Under the pieces are notes generated by a model. The model saw nothing but the letters and a program-made list of their open reading frames with translations, did not search any database and was not told the DNA's origin. Below, piece after piece: positions 40,884 to 49,043 of a stretch of 64,000 nt of DNA. The stretch's first letter is position 1. Every line of letters begins with the position of its first letter. Both the position numbers and the translations under genes were made by a program. The DNA lies in contig NZ_CP055153.1 in NCBI RefSeq assembly GCF_014075995.1, forward strand, positions 1,860,001 through 1,924,000. Direction: 5' to 3'. This DNA is from Adhaeribacter radiodurans. GTDB taxonomy: Bacteria; Bacteroidota; Bacteroidia; Cytophagales; Hymenobacteraceae.

Positions 40884-40949
40884 ATTCCATCTGGAAAGCA
40901 GATAGATAAGTGAATTGCATAATAAAAAACGATTTTCCGGGTCAAACCA

Positions 40950-40980
40950 TTTTGAATCCCGTAAATTTATGTTTATGTTT
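40950..40980 (+). promoter_or_regulatory. Promoter of tRNA-Cys, consensus TTTG-N19-TAnnTTTG
   Basis: TTTG at 40950-40953, then exactly 19 bases, then TATGTTTG at 40973-40980: a full match to the Bacteroidota primary-sigma promoter. Transcription would start about 10 bases before the mature tRNA. Confidence 0.8.
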
Positions 40981-40996
40981 GCACTCGCAAATACAC

Positions 40997-41067
40997 GGTA
41001 ACGTGGCCGAGTGGCTAGGCTCAGCTCTGCAAAAGCTGCTACAGCGGTTCGAATCCGCTCGTTACCT
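40997..41067 (+). tRNA. tRNA-Cys (anticodon GCA)
   Basis: 71 bases folding as a cloverleaf. The acceptor stem is GGTAACG/CGTTACC. The D arm is GCC/GGC with AGTGG loop bases. The anticodon stem is CAGCT/AGCTG around the loop CTGCAAA, giving anticodon GCA. The T arm is AGCGG/CCGCT around TTCGAAT. The discriminator base is T, the cysteine identity base. The CCA end is not encoded (CTCT follows). Confidence 0.96.
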
Positions 41068-41070
41068 CTA

Positions 41071-41099
41071 AAAGGCTTGGTTTTAACCAAGCCTTTTTT
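41071..41099 (+). terminator. tRNA-Cys terminator
   Basis: AAAGGCTTGGTT pairs with AACCAAGCCTTT, then a T run, starting four bases after the tRNA. Confidence 0.93.
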
Positions 41100-41203
41100 G
41101 TTTAGTTAAAATGCTATTTATATATCAGCTATAAGCAGCTTATAAGGGCAGGAAAAAGTAAATTATAAGTTCTTTAAGGCATTATTTATCTTTAAGGCAT
41201 TAT

Positions 41204-41854
41204 TTAATCAATAATGCCTTTCTCTAAAGCAAATTTTACCAAAGCAGCCGTATTCTTTGCCTGAGTTTTTTCAATTAGATGCTGCCTATGCGACTCAATC
41301 GTTCGTTTGCTGGTAAAGAGTTTATCCGCAATTTCGGCATTCGTAAATCCCTCGGCAATTAATCTTAAAACTTCAATTTCCCGTTTAGATAAATCGCTGT
41401 GTTGCCGGCTACCATTCGTTTCTAATTTAGTGGTAGTGGTTTGTACTCTTTTTAATAAGTTAAGAGCAATCTCCGTACATATAAATTGATTACCAGCGGC
41501 TACGGTAATAATGGCGTAAATCATTTCTTCGCGGCCGGTATTTTTAAGGATATACCCTGAAGCACCAGAGTCCAGAACTTTCGATATGTAATTTTCATGA
41601 TCCAACATGGAAAGAACAAGTACTTTCGTATTAGGATAATGTTCCCGTACATACTTTGTACCTTCAAATCCATCCATTAGGGGCATGTTTAAATCCATCA
41701 GAATTACATCTACCGGATTGTTAGGTAAAAAGTCTACCATCTCCAAGCCATTAGAAGCTTCTCCAACAACCATAATAGATGGTTCATCTTTTAATAAGGA
41801 TTGAATTCCGTCCCGAATAATTTTGTGGTCATCTACTAGTAGTATTTTAATCAT
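41204..41854 (-). CDS. Response regulator, NarL/FixJ type
   Basis: 216 residues. The receiver domain has the acidic pair DD at 8-9, phospho-acceptor Asp54 in VDVILMDLNMPLMDG and Lys104 in GASGYILKNT. The C-terminal LuxR-type HTH (about 150-210: LSKREIEVLRLIAEGFTNAE) binds DNA. No histidine kinase is adjacent, so it is an orphan by position. The neighbour across 551 bp is a STAS-domain gene, divergent, which may or may not be related. The regulated genes are not evident. Confidence 0.9.
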   Translation of the reverse strand: MIKILLVDDHKIIRDGIQSLLKDEPSIMVVGEASNGLEMVDFLPNNPVDVILMDLNMPLMDGFEGTKYVREHYPNTKVLVLSMLDHENYISKVLDSGASGYILKNTGREEMIYAIITVAAGNQFICTEIALNLLKRVQTTTTKLETNGSRQHSDLSKREIEVLRLIAEGFTNAEIADKLFTSKRTIESHRQHLIEKTQAKNTAALVKFALEKGIID

Positions 41855-42405
41855 TTTAAAATAAGTATAAAGAGCTAAAAAAGAACAGTGTGAGATAGGA
41901 AATTAAAAAGTAAAATTAAAAGTAATTATATAAGCAACTCGACAAAAATTAATCTACTATCCTATGTGTTGGGATTGCAGTAAAAAGTGATTACCATTCC
42001 ATTACGGATACGCACAAAAGTCTAACATCTACTATCTTGATATCTGTGTCTATTTACTTATATTTATTTAGTAATTGATCTTTTCTTGTTAGAAAGAAGA
42101 TACGTCACAGGCTCAGTTAATAAGATTATATAATTTATTAAATACTTATTACTGAAATAAATAGAAATTTGTTATCCTCAACCTAGGACCGGATATCACA
42201 AATGTAAATTTTCAGTATTTATACAATAAAAGTATAAATACTGATTTAATAGCTATTTACACGGCATTTGATAATTACGTAAATTATCGGCTTACTTATC
42301 TGAGTAAATAACAGACATTTACTACCGGCTACTAATAATTTAGTAACTATAAGAGCATTAATAAACAAAATTATCCTTTTCAGAAACTTAGGATGAAAAT
42401 ATAGA
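41855..42405. other. Gene-less region between the response regulator and STAS genes
   Basis: 551 bp, very AT-rich, with divergent genes on either side. It contains the heptad block at 42020-42054. I see no clear promoter pair, open frame or terminator in the rest. Confidence 0.5.
42020..42054 (+). repeat. Five-heptad block (copy 2)
   Basis: GTCTAAC, ATCTACT, ATCTTGA, TATCTGT, GTCTATT. It is the better preserved of two aligned copies (the other is 36341-36375) and shares GTCTAAC with the smpB-NlpC right arm. Confidence 0.6.
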
Positions 42406-42747
42406 ATGGAAGTAAATACTAACTTAAGCCGGGATCATTTACTAATTACTATATCTGGTAGTGTAGATTCTGATACCCTTGCTTCTTTAAACAAACAATT
42501 AGACCAATGCTTAGAAACGGAAGCTCCGGCTGTTCTTGTTAATTGCGAAAGCTTAACTCATGTTTGTATAGCTGGTTTACGCTCCTTGCTGCATTATCAA
42601 AGATTACTTCAAAATAAAAACAAAAGAATTATTGTATTTGGGTTAAGAGATAAAATTCAATCAGTTTTTTTTGAAACAGGTTTAGACCGTTTTATATCAG
42701 TTGCTTCTACTTATAATCAAGCCTTAAGCTTAGTTCGTCAACGATAA
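42406..42747 (+). CDS. STAS-domain protein (anti-sigma antagonist-like)
   Basis: 113 residues, one STAS fold: LLITISGSVDSDTLASLNKQ, AVLVNCESLTHVCIAGLRSL and KRIIVFGLRDKIQSVFFETG. In regulated anti-sigma factor antagonists the loop reads D-S-[ST/A]-G with a phosphorylated Ser. Here it is V-C-I-A-G (Cys54, Ile55), so that Ser is missing. It may bind a partner constitutively or by other means. No sigma factor or anti-sigma kinase is beside it. Confidence 0.8.
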   Translation: MEVNTNLSRDHLLITISGSVDSDTLASLNKQLDQCLETEAPAVLVNCESLTHVCIAGLRSLLHYQRLLQNKNKRIIVFGLRDKIQSVFFETGLDRFISVASTYNQALSLVRQR

Positions 42748-43059
42748 ATTTAGATTTTAAACCTTTTGTGGTATTAAAAATAGTAATAGTTGATTTAGGC
42801 TTTTTCGCTGTTCTTATCTTGTTTGAATAAAATTCCTAAATCTTTTTAATCTGTATTTAAGTTTTTATTAAATTCTTTTTTATAAGTCAAGCACCTGTTT
42901 TAACAAGGCATTTACTGTTAAAATTTACAGGTTAAGCAAGCATTCGCGATTCAGTAGAAATACGGATGATTTTCATTTAAATACCAAATAGTCCTATTTG
43001 GTTATCTTTTCTCTCAAGGTTGCGTAATTTCATCTGCAAGCCAAAACGATTAACCTTGT
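42748..43059. other. Intergenic region upstream of cphB
   Basis: 312 bp. It contains an imperfect inverted pair, ACCTG-TTTTAAC (42893-42904) and GTTAAAA-n4-CAGGT (42917-42932), and a 7/8 -7 match TATCTTTT at 43003-43010. Nothing else is apparent. Confidence 0.4.
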
Positions 43060-43953
43060 ATGACAAAAAAGCGGAAAGCGCTAGAGCAAAGTTCGGAATG
43101 CCCGACGCCTAAAGGAGTTTTAATTGCTATTGGAGGAAAGGAAAATAAAGGGCAAGCACCTGATGAAGGCTCCAATCAAGAAAATAACGCCAACTTTATT
43201 GAGCTTGGAATATTAACGTGTTTCAAAAAAGAACTGAAAGGCGATAATCCTTTAATTGCCATAATTCCAACTGCCAGTTCACAACCGGAAGAATCTGCGC
43301 AAGATTACATTAAGGCTTTCGCGGAACTAAACCTGACTAATGTAAAGGTTGTGGATATTCGTTGCCGGGAAGATGCTAGTAAACCCGAATACCTGGATCT
43401 GATTGAGCAGGCTAAAGGCGTTATGTTCACGGGGGGGGATCAATTACGCTTAACTGCCATTTTTGGCGGTACAGATTTCCTGACGATTATTAAAAACAGG
43501 TATACCTACGATTCTATTGTAATTGCTGGTACCAGTGCGGGAGCAATGGCCTTATCTACCCCCATGATTTACGAAGGGGCAAGTGCCGATAGTGGTATTC
43601 TGAAAGGAGATGTGCGAATTACTACCGGACTGGAATTTATGAAAGATGTTGCCATTGATACTCATTTTATTGCCCGGGGCCGGATTGTGCGTATGGCGCA
43701 GGCAGTAGCTACTAACCCCGGGTGCATTGGTATTGGTTTAGAAGAAGATACGGGCATTATTGTACGGGATGGCAGGCTTATAGAAGTAATAGGGAGCGGT
43801 TTAATAGTAATTGTAGACGGTCATTTCTCCACAGAAACCAACGTACATATAGTACATACCGGTGCACCTGTAACTATTCGTAATTTAATTGTGCACATGT
43901 TAGGTAAAGGCGATCAATACGAAATTAATATTACAGATAGCTATCATAAATAA
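43060..43953 (+). CDS. cphB: Cyanophycinase
   Basis: Serine peptidase family S51, 297 residues, intracellular (no signal peptide). It cleaves cyanophycin to beta-Asp-Arg dipeptides. Blocks seen: GVLIAIGGKENKG, AIIPTASSQPEES, MFTGGDQLRLTAIFGGTDF, and the nucleophile Ser159 in IAGTSAGAMALS. Further on are GLEFMKDVAIDTHFIARGRI and GIGLEEDTGIIV. Intracellular type, not the secreted CphE type. It lies 57 bp upstream of cphA on the same strand, forming a degradation-synthesis pair. Confidence 0.93.
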   Translation: MTKKRKALEQSSECPTPKGVLIAIGGKENKGQAPDEGSNQENNANFIELGILTCFKKELKGDNPLIAIIPTASSQPEESAQDYIKAFAELNLTNVKVVDIRCREDASKPEYLDLIEQAKGVMFTGGDQLRLTAIFGGTDFLTIIKNRYTYDSIVIAGTSAGAMALSTPMIYEGASADSGILKGDVRITTGLEFMKDVAIDTHFIARGRIVRMAQAVATNPGCIGIGLEEDTGIIVRDGRLIEVIGSGLIVIVDGHFSTETNVHIVHTGAPVTIRNLIVHMLGKGDQYEINITDSYHK

Positions 43954-44010
43954 AGTGTATTACCAACAGATTTCGGCTATATAATCATAATTGTAAAAAT
44001 ATTCCCATTC

Positions 44011-46635
44011 ATGGAAATCGTCGATTTAAGGATCATGCGTGGTCCTAATTATTGGTCCGTTAAACATCCTAAAATTATTGTTTTAAAAATTGCTTTACAC
44101 GAATATAGTGGAGTGTTAACCAGCAACATACCTGGATTTGCTGACCGATTACAACAAATGTTTCCGGGTTTATATGAACACCGGGGTTCGGAAGGAGTAG
44201 AAGGCGGATTTTTTAAATTAGTAAGCGAGGGTGTCCGGATAACCTATGTTATTGAGCACATTGCGTTGGAATTGCAAAACTTGGGCGGAATGGATTGTGG
44301 TTTCGGTAGGACTATGCCCTCACCGGATAAAGACAAAGATTTCGTAATATTTTCTTACAGCGAGGAGCGGGCAGGTGAATATGCCGCACGAGCAGCGGTT
44401 AAGATTACCGAAGCTTTAATTAAAGGTACTAAATACAACCTGCAACGGGATGTAGATCGATTACACGAAATCCGGGAAGATGAGCACATTGGCCCGAGTA
44501 CCTATTCCATTGTGTCAGAAGCGGTAAGCCGGAATATCCCTTATATTCGTTTAAATAAAAATTCCCTTATTCAGTTGGGTTATGGTGTTAACCAGAAACG
44601 CATTCAGGCTACAATGACCTGCCGCACTTCGGTTTTTGCCGCTGAGTTAGCGGGGGATAAAAATGCCACAAAAGATATGCTTCGGGAAGGAGGGGTGCCG
44701 GTTCCCCGGGGCACTACGGTTTACGATGCTGCCGAGTTGAAAGAAGCCGTGGCTGAACTGGGTTACCCCATTGTAACAAAACCTTTGGATGGAAACCACG
44801 GCAAAGGAGCAACCATTAACATAAAAAATTGGAAAGATGCTTTAAAAGGCTTGAACGAAGCTCAAAAATATTCGGAAGCCGTAATTGTGGAGCAGTTTAT
44901 CGAAGGTTTTGATTTTCGATTATTAGTAATAAATAAAAAATTTGTAGCGGCGGCTAAACGTACACCGGCCATGGTAGTAGGAGATGGCATTTCTACTATT
45001 CAGGAGTTAATAGATAAAGTAAACGAAGACCCAAGGCGGGGAGTAGGCCACGAAAAAGTTCTTACCAGAATTAAAGTAGATAAACAAACCAATGCTATTT
45101 TAAGAGATAAAGACTTAACTACTAAATCGGTACTGCCAGCCGACGAAATATTGTATCTAAAAAGCACGGCTAATATCAGCACGGGTGGTACTGCCACCGA
45201 TGTAACCGATATTATTGATCCTTATAATGTGCTAATGGCCGAGCGGATAGCCGGAATTATTGGCTTGGATGTATGCGGTATTGACGTAATGACAACTGAT
45301 ATTGCTATTCCTTTAAACGAAGCGCGTGGGGCGGTATTAGAGGTAAATGCGGCACCTGGTTTCCGGATGCACATTTCGCCTACCGAAGGCTTACCCCGCA
45401 ACGTAGCCGAACCAGTTATAGATATGTTATTTCCCCGGGGGTGCCCTTCCCGGATCCCTATTATTGCCGTTACAGGTACAAATGGTAAAACTACTACTAC
45501 CCGTTTAACTGCGCATATAATAAAATCGTGTGGCTACCAGGTAGGTTTTACTACTACAGATGGTATTTACATTCAAGACCGGTTGCTTGAAAAAGGCGAT
45601 ACGACCGGCGCTCTTAGTACCGAATTTGTCTTAAAAGATCCTACGGTAAACTTTGCGGTACTGGAATGTGCCCGCGGAGGAATGCTACGTTCTGGCCTGG
45701 GTTTTCAACATTGCGATGTAGGCATTGTAACCAATGTGGCCGCCGACCATCTAGGGCTTAAAGATATTCATACTTTGGAGGATATGGCTCGTGTGAAAGC
45801 TGTAGTTCCCAAAACAGTTAACCCAGATGGATACGCCATTTTAAATGCCGATGATAACTTAGTTTACGCTATGGGTAAAGAACTTAGTTGTAAAGTCGCC
45901 TACTTTAGCTTAGATGAGAACAATCCCCGCATTTTAAAACATATTGCCAGAGGAGGTTTAGCCGCAGTACTTGAAAACGGTTACATTTCCATATTTAAAA
46001 ACAGTTACAAAATTCGGATAGACCGGGCAGCAGATATACCTTTAACTTTTGGCGGTAGAGCTCGGTTTAACATTGAAAACGTACTAGCCGCCATTTTAGC
46101 TGCTTACGCATCGCATGTAGCCGTTGATGATATAAAAACTGCCTTGCGAACCTTTATTCCATCGCCGGCTAAAACACCTGGCCGGATGAATTTATTTAAA
46201 TTTCCGAACTTCGAGGTATTGGTAGATTATGCCCATAATGCTGCCGGTTTAAAAGCTATTGGTGAGTTCTTAAACAATACGCAAGCTGCCCGCAAAGTAG
46301 GTATCATTGCCGGAGTAGGGGATCGGCGTCCGGAAGATACCAGGGAGTTAGGTAGGTTGGCCGGAGAATTATTCGATGAAATAATTATTCGGCAGGATAA
46401 AGATTTACGCGGGGCAAATCCAGATGAAATTTTATATCATCTTAAGCAAGGAATAAATTACTCCGGAGAAAAAGACGTAAAAGTAATACCAGAAGAAATG
46501 CGGGCGATTGCTTATGCCTTGGAGAATGGTACCCGTGATTCTTTTATTTGCATTTTCTCCGAGGAAATATCCGAAGCCATTAAAATGGTAGAAAATTTTA
46601 GAGTTATCCAGGATCGCCGGGTATTAGTGGAATAA
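44011..46635 (+). CDS. cphA: Cyanophycin synthetase
   Basis: 874 residues, CphA1 type. It polymerises Asp and Arg into multi-L-arginyl-poly-L-aspartate, non-ribosomally, using ATP. Three regions are seen. A small N-terminal domain (1 to about 160) comes first. An ATP-grasp domain (about 215-470) has YPIVTKPLDGNHGKGATINI and IVEQFIEGFDFRLLVINKKF. A Mur-ligase-like domain has P-loop GTNGKTTTT (489-497), then TEFVLKDPTVNFAVLECARG and VLVDYAHNAAGLKAI. All parts look intact. A 20 bp perfect terminator follows. Confidence 0.95.
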   Translation: MEIVDLRIMRGPNYWSVKHPKIIVLKIALHEYSGVLTSNIPGFADRLQQMFPGLYEHRGSEGVEGGFFKLVSEGVRITYVIEHIALELQNLGGMDCGFGRTMPSPDKDKDFVIFSYSEERAGEYAARAAVKITEALIKGTKYNLQRDVDRLHEIREDEHIGPSTYSIVSEAVSRNIPYIRLNKNSLIQLGYGVNQKRIQATMTCRTSVFAAELAGDKNATKDMLREGGVPVPRGTTVYDAAELKEAVAELGYPIVTKPLDGNHGKGATINIKNWKDALKGLNEAQKYSEAVIVEQFIEGFDFRLLVINKKFVAAAKRTPAMVVGDGISTIQELIDKVNEDPRRGVGHEKVLTRIKVDKQTNAILRDKDLTTKSVLPADEILYLKSTANISTGGTATDVTDIIDPYNVLMAERIAGIIGLDVCGIDVMTTDIAIPLNEARGAVLEVNAAPGFRMHISPTEGLPRNVAEPVIDMLFPRGCPSRIPIIAVTGTNGKTTTTRLTAHIIKSCGYQVGFTTTDGIYIQDRLLEKGDTTGALSTEFVLKDPTVNFAVLECARGGMLRSGLGFQHCDVGIVTNVAADHLGLKDIHTLEDMARVKAVVPKTVNPDGYAILNADDNLVYAMGKELSCKVAYFSLDENNPRILKHIARGGLAAVLENGYISIFKNSYKIRIDRAADIPLTFGGRARFNIENVLAAILAAYASHVAVDDIKTALRTFIPSPAKTPGRMNLFKFPNFEVLVDYAHNAAGLKAIGEFLNNTQAARKVGIIAGVGDRRPEDTRELGRLAGELFDEIIIRQDKDLRGANPDEILYHLKQGINYSGEKDVKVIPEEMRAIAYALENGTRDSFICIFSEEISEAIKMVENFRVIQDRRVLVE

Positions 46636-46650
46636 TTCCTGGTAGAATTA

Positions 46651-46696
46651 AAAAGAAGGGGCCGGACAAAATAATTTGTCCGGCCCCTTCTTTTTA
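46651..46696. terminator. Strong bidirectional terminator after cphA
   Basis: A 20 bp perfect stem (46651-46670 with 46675-46694) and a four-base loop. The core is GGGGCCGGACAAA/TTTGTCCGGCCCC. A/T tails on both sides suit the convergent genes. Confidence 0.95.
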
Positions 46697-46710
46697 AATT
46701 AAGCTTGTAT

Positions 46711-47685
46711 TTATTTTAAGGTAAAAGACGATTTACCAATCAAAACACCATCGGCGTATAGTTCAATGGTGTGCGCTCCCCTCTTATAAGCAGCCCCTTT
46801 AGAGTAAATAAACGAAACTGCTTGTTGGGTATTATCATATACTATATCGCGTTTAGCCGTAAAGAAGGTTTCTTGTCCGTCCAGCATAAATGTACCAGAA
46901 CCTGTAGCTAAATTATAAACTGCGGCACCGTCTGGTTCAATTAACCGCATCAAAATTTCTTTACCTTCTTTTGGAGCAACATCGTTTTTAGCCAGCTTAA
47001 AAGAAACTTTAATTTTATCTACCCTTTTAGCCCGGTATTCGGCATCATTGTCTTCTTTTTCTTTACCACGTTTGTTTATAATATTAACCTGAATATTTTC
47101 GGCTTCTAGTCGTGATGCTAAAGCTACTTTTTCAGTTAAAGTAGTATTAGTAGATTTTAATGTTTTAAGAGTATCTGATAGTTGAGTGCTGGTGGTTTTA
47201 AGCTGAGTATTTTCGCCGTACAGAACCTGGTTATCCTCTTTCAATTTAGCAATTTCGGCATTCTTCTGCCTTAATTGATTCTCGAGGTTAGCCGCCCGGG
47301 CTTTAAACAAGCGCTGATCCTGTAAACTAAAAGAACTGTTCCGGAAAGATTGCAGTTTAGTTAAATCGGCATTAATAGAAGCAATACGGGATTCGAGCGA
47401 ATCGTTGGCGAGACCTAAAGCCTGCAATTCCTGACTCTGACGTTCAAAATCAGCTTTCAGCGCCTCATAAACCTTAATTTGGTTTTCAAGTTCGCTGTTT
47501 TTTACCCGAATAATTTCTTCTTTTTCTTCTACCTGTTGAGTTTTTTGGTGTTGCATGTAAAAGAGAATGCCGTTAATAGTTAACAGCACAATAATTAACC
47601 CCACTACTAACAATTTTCGATTGTTGTTAGGATTATTTCCATCGGGTAAAGTTCCTGCCATTTTGCTCGTTGTTTTCTGTTCCAT
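46711..47685 (-). CDS. Membrane-anchored coiled-coil protein, unknown function
   Basis: 324 residues. A short cytoplasmic N-terminus of about 23 residues precedes one transmembrane helix (LLVVGLIIVLLTINGILFYM). A long coiled coil spans about 50-205, with the heptad pattern evident in VEEKEEIIRVKNSELENQI and ENQLRQKNAEIAKLKEDNQV. A C-terminal beta domain (about 225-324, ending GKSSFTLK) contains TAKRDIVYDNTQQAVSFIYS. I recall similar architectures in Bacteroidota but no name. It is convergent with cphA and has its own well-formed promoter (47709-47739). Confidence 0.7.
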   Translation of the reverse strand: MEQKTTSKMAGTLPDGNNPNNNRKLLVVGLIIVLLTINGILFYMQHQKTQQVEEKEEIIRVKNSELENQIKVYEALKADFERQSQELQALGLANDSLESRIASINADLTKLQSFRNSSFSLQDQRLFKARAANLENQLRQKNAEIAKLKEDNQVLYGENTQLKTTSTQLSDTLKTLKSTNTTLTEKVALASRLEAENIQVNIINKRGKEKEDNDAEYRAKRVDKIKVSFKLAKNDVAPKEGKEILMRLIEPDGAAVYNLATGSGTFMLDGQETFFTAKRDIVYDNTQQAVSFIYSKGAAYKRGAHTIELYADGVLIGKSSFTLK

Positions 47686-47708
47686 TAGTTAAAATTATGC
47701 AAGTTATA

Positions 47709-47739
47709 CAAAAATAATCTTATATCATTCGAATACAAA
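47709..47739 (-). promoter_or_regulatory. Promoter of the coiled-coil gene, TTTG-N19-TAnnTTTG
   Basis: On the minus strand TTTG (47739-47736), 19 bases, then TATTTTTG (47716-47709), a full consensus match. The transcription start would be about 17 bases before the ATG at 47685. Confidence 0.75.
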
Positions 47740-48154
47740 TATCCTTCAAAAATACTTCGGAGGATAGATCAGGTAGTAATAGCAAAAATTTCTCTTTTGT
47801 TATTTTGGTTCAATAACCTTGCCACTTGAAGATAAGATGAAGAGATTAAGTAAAAATTTAAGGAATAATGAATCTTGCTTTAGTACTATACCCAGCAAGT
47901 TTATTCAGTTTTAGACAAGAAAATGTTAAATTTTAATTGAAGTAAATCAGGAGTATTTAATAGGAAAAGCCTATACATTATACTTTCTGCTATACATTGA
48001 AATTACTTTCTATCTATTTTTTAGTAAACGATACCATCATTATTAATTCTTAGATAAGTGGCTTAAATATTTATTCTAATTCTTTAAAATAAAGTTTAAT
48101 TAAAGCGTAAAGGTGTAAGTTTATTAATAGAGAAATACTTGTTTGCAGAAAGGC

Positions 48155-48182
48155 TTGTACCGAATATATTTAAATATCTTTG
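48155..48182 (+). promoter_or_regulatory. Promoter of kdsA
   Basis: TTG at 48155-48157, 17 bases, then TATCTTTG at 48175-48182. The box overlaps an in-frame start candidate at 48180, which argues for the ATG at 48231. Confidence 0.6.
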
Positions 48183-48230
48183 CTGGTAAGAATACTTCAT
48201 TATTTTTTATCTGAAATAAAGAACACGGAA

Positions 48231-49043
48231 ATGATATCTATTCCAAAATTAAAATACTCTAATTCTAATAATTTCTTCTTGATGGCGGGACCTTGTGCCA
48301 TTGAAGGAGAAGATATAGCTTTTGAAATAGCAGAAAAAATAAAGAAAATAACGGATAAACTGCAAATACCCTGGATTTTTAAAGGTTCTTACCGAAAAGC
48401 AAATCGCTCCCGATTAGATTCTTTCACGGGTATTGGCGATGAAAAAGCTTTGCGTATTTTGCAAAAAGTAAGTCAGGAGTTTGAGGTGCCTACCGTAACG
48501 GACATTCATGAAACGGATGAGGCAGCTATGGCGGCGGAATACGTAGACGTTTTGCAAATTCCGGCTTTCCTGTGCCGGCAAACCGATTTGCTGGTAGCCG
48601 CTGCCCAAACGGGAAAGGTTGTAAACGTTAAAAAAGGCCAGTTCCTTTCTGGTGAGTCCATGAAATTTGCCGTTGATAAGATTGTAGGTTCCGGTAACCA
48701 GAACGTTATTTTAACGGATCGTGGTAATACTTTTGGTTACTCTGATTTGGTTGTAGATTTTCGGAATATTGCAGCTATGAAAGCCTACCAGGTGCCCGTA
48801 GTAATGGATGTAACCCACTCGTTGCAACAGCCCAATCAAACCTCTGGCGTTACGGGTGGTAAACCTGCTTTAATTGAAACAATTGCTAAAGCTGCTATTG
48901 CCGTTGGTGCCGACGGGCTATTTATTGAAACCCATCCTAACCCCAGAGTAGCCAAATCGGATGGAGCAAACATGCTACCACTGGATCAGTTAGAAGGTTT
49001 ACTGGAAAAGTTGTTAAGAATCAGACAAGCCATTACAACTTAA
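48231..49043 (+). CDS. kdsA: 3-deoxy-8-phosphooctulonate synthase (Kdo8P synthase)
   Basis: Condenses phosphoenolpyruvate with arabinose 5-phosphate to Kdo 8-phosphate, 270 residues. Signature segments: FFLMAGPCAIEGEDIAFEIA, WIFKGSYRKANRSR, FTGIGDEKALRIL, TVTDIHETDEA, LQIPAFLCRQTDLL, VNVKKGQFLSG, and VMDVTHSLQQPNQTSGVTGG. Upstream in-frame codons to 48180 are ignored because a promoter box overlaps them. The product feeds KdtA at 1.4-2.6 kb. The stop overlaps the convergent methyltransferase stop by 4 bp. Confidence 0.95.
   Translation: MISIPKLKYSNSNNFFLMAGPCAIEGEDIAFEIAEKIKKITDKLQIPWIFKGSYRKANRSRLDSFTGIGDEKALRILQKVSQEFEVPTVTDIHETDEAAMAAEYVDVLQIPAFLCRQTDLLVAAAQTGKVVNVKKGQFLSGESMKFAVDKIVGSGNQNVILTDRGNTFGYSDLVVDFRNIAAMKAYQVPVVMDVTHSLQQPNQTSGVTGGKPALIETIAKAAIAVGADGLFIETHPNPRVAKSDGANMLPLDQLEGLLEKLLRIRQAITT

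Larger units (their letters stand above)
47686..48230. other. Divergent intergenic region between the coiled-coil gene and kdsA
   Basis: 545 bp, AT-rich, with a promoter at each end (47709-47739 minus, 48155-48182 plus). The 400 bp between show no open frame, repeat or hairpin that I can support. Confidence 0.55.

Noticed and set aside
40427-40945. Open frames opposite rpsA
   Set aside because: They mirror codons of the S1 gene and its tail, have no start context and no recognisable domain.
48180-48230. N-terminal extension of kdsA
   Set aside because: It overlaps a TATCTTTG promoter box and adds no family similarity; ATG at 48231 is favoured.
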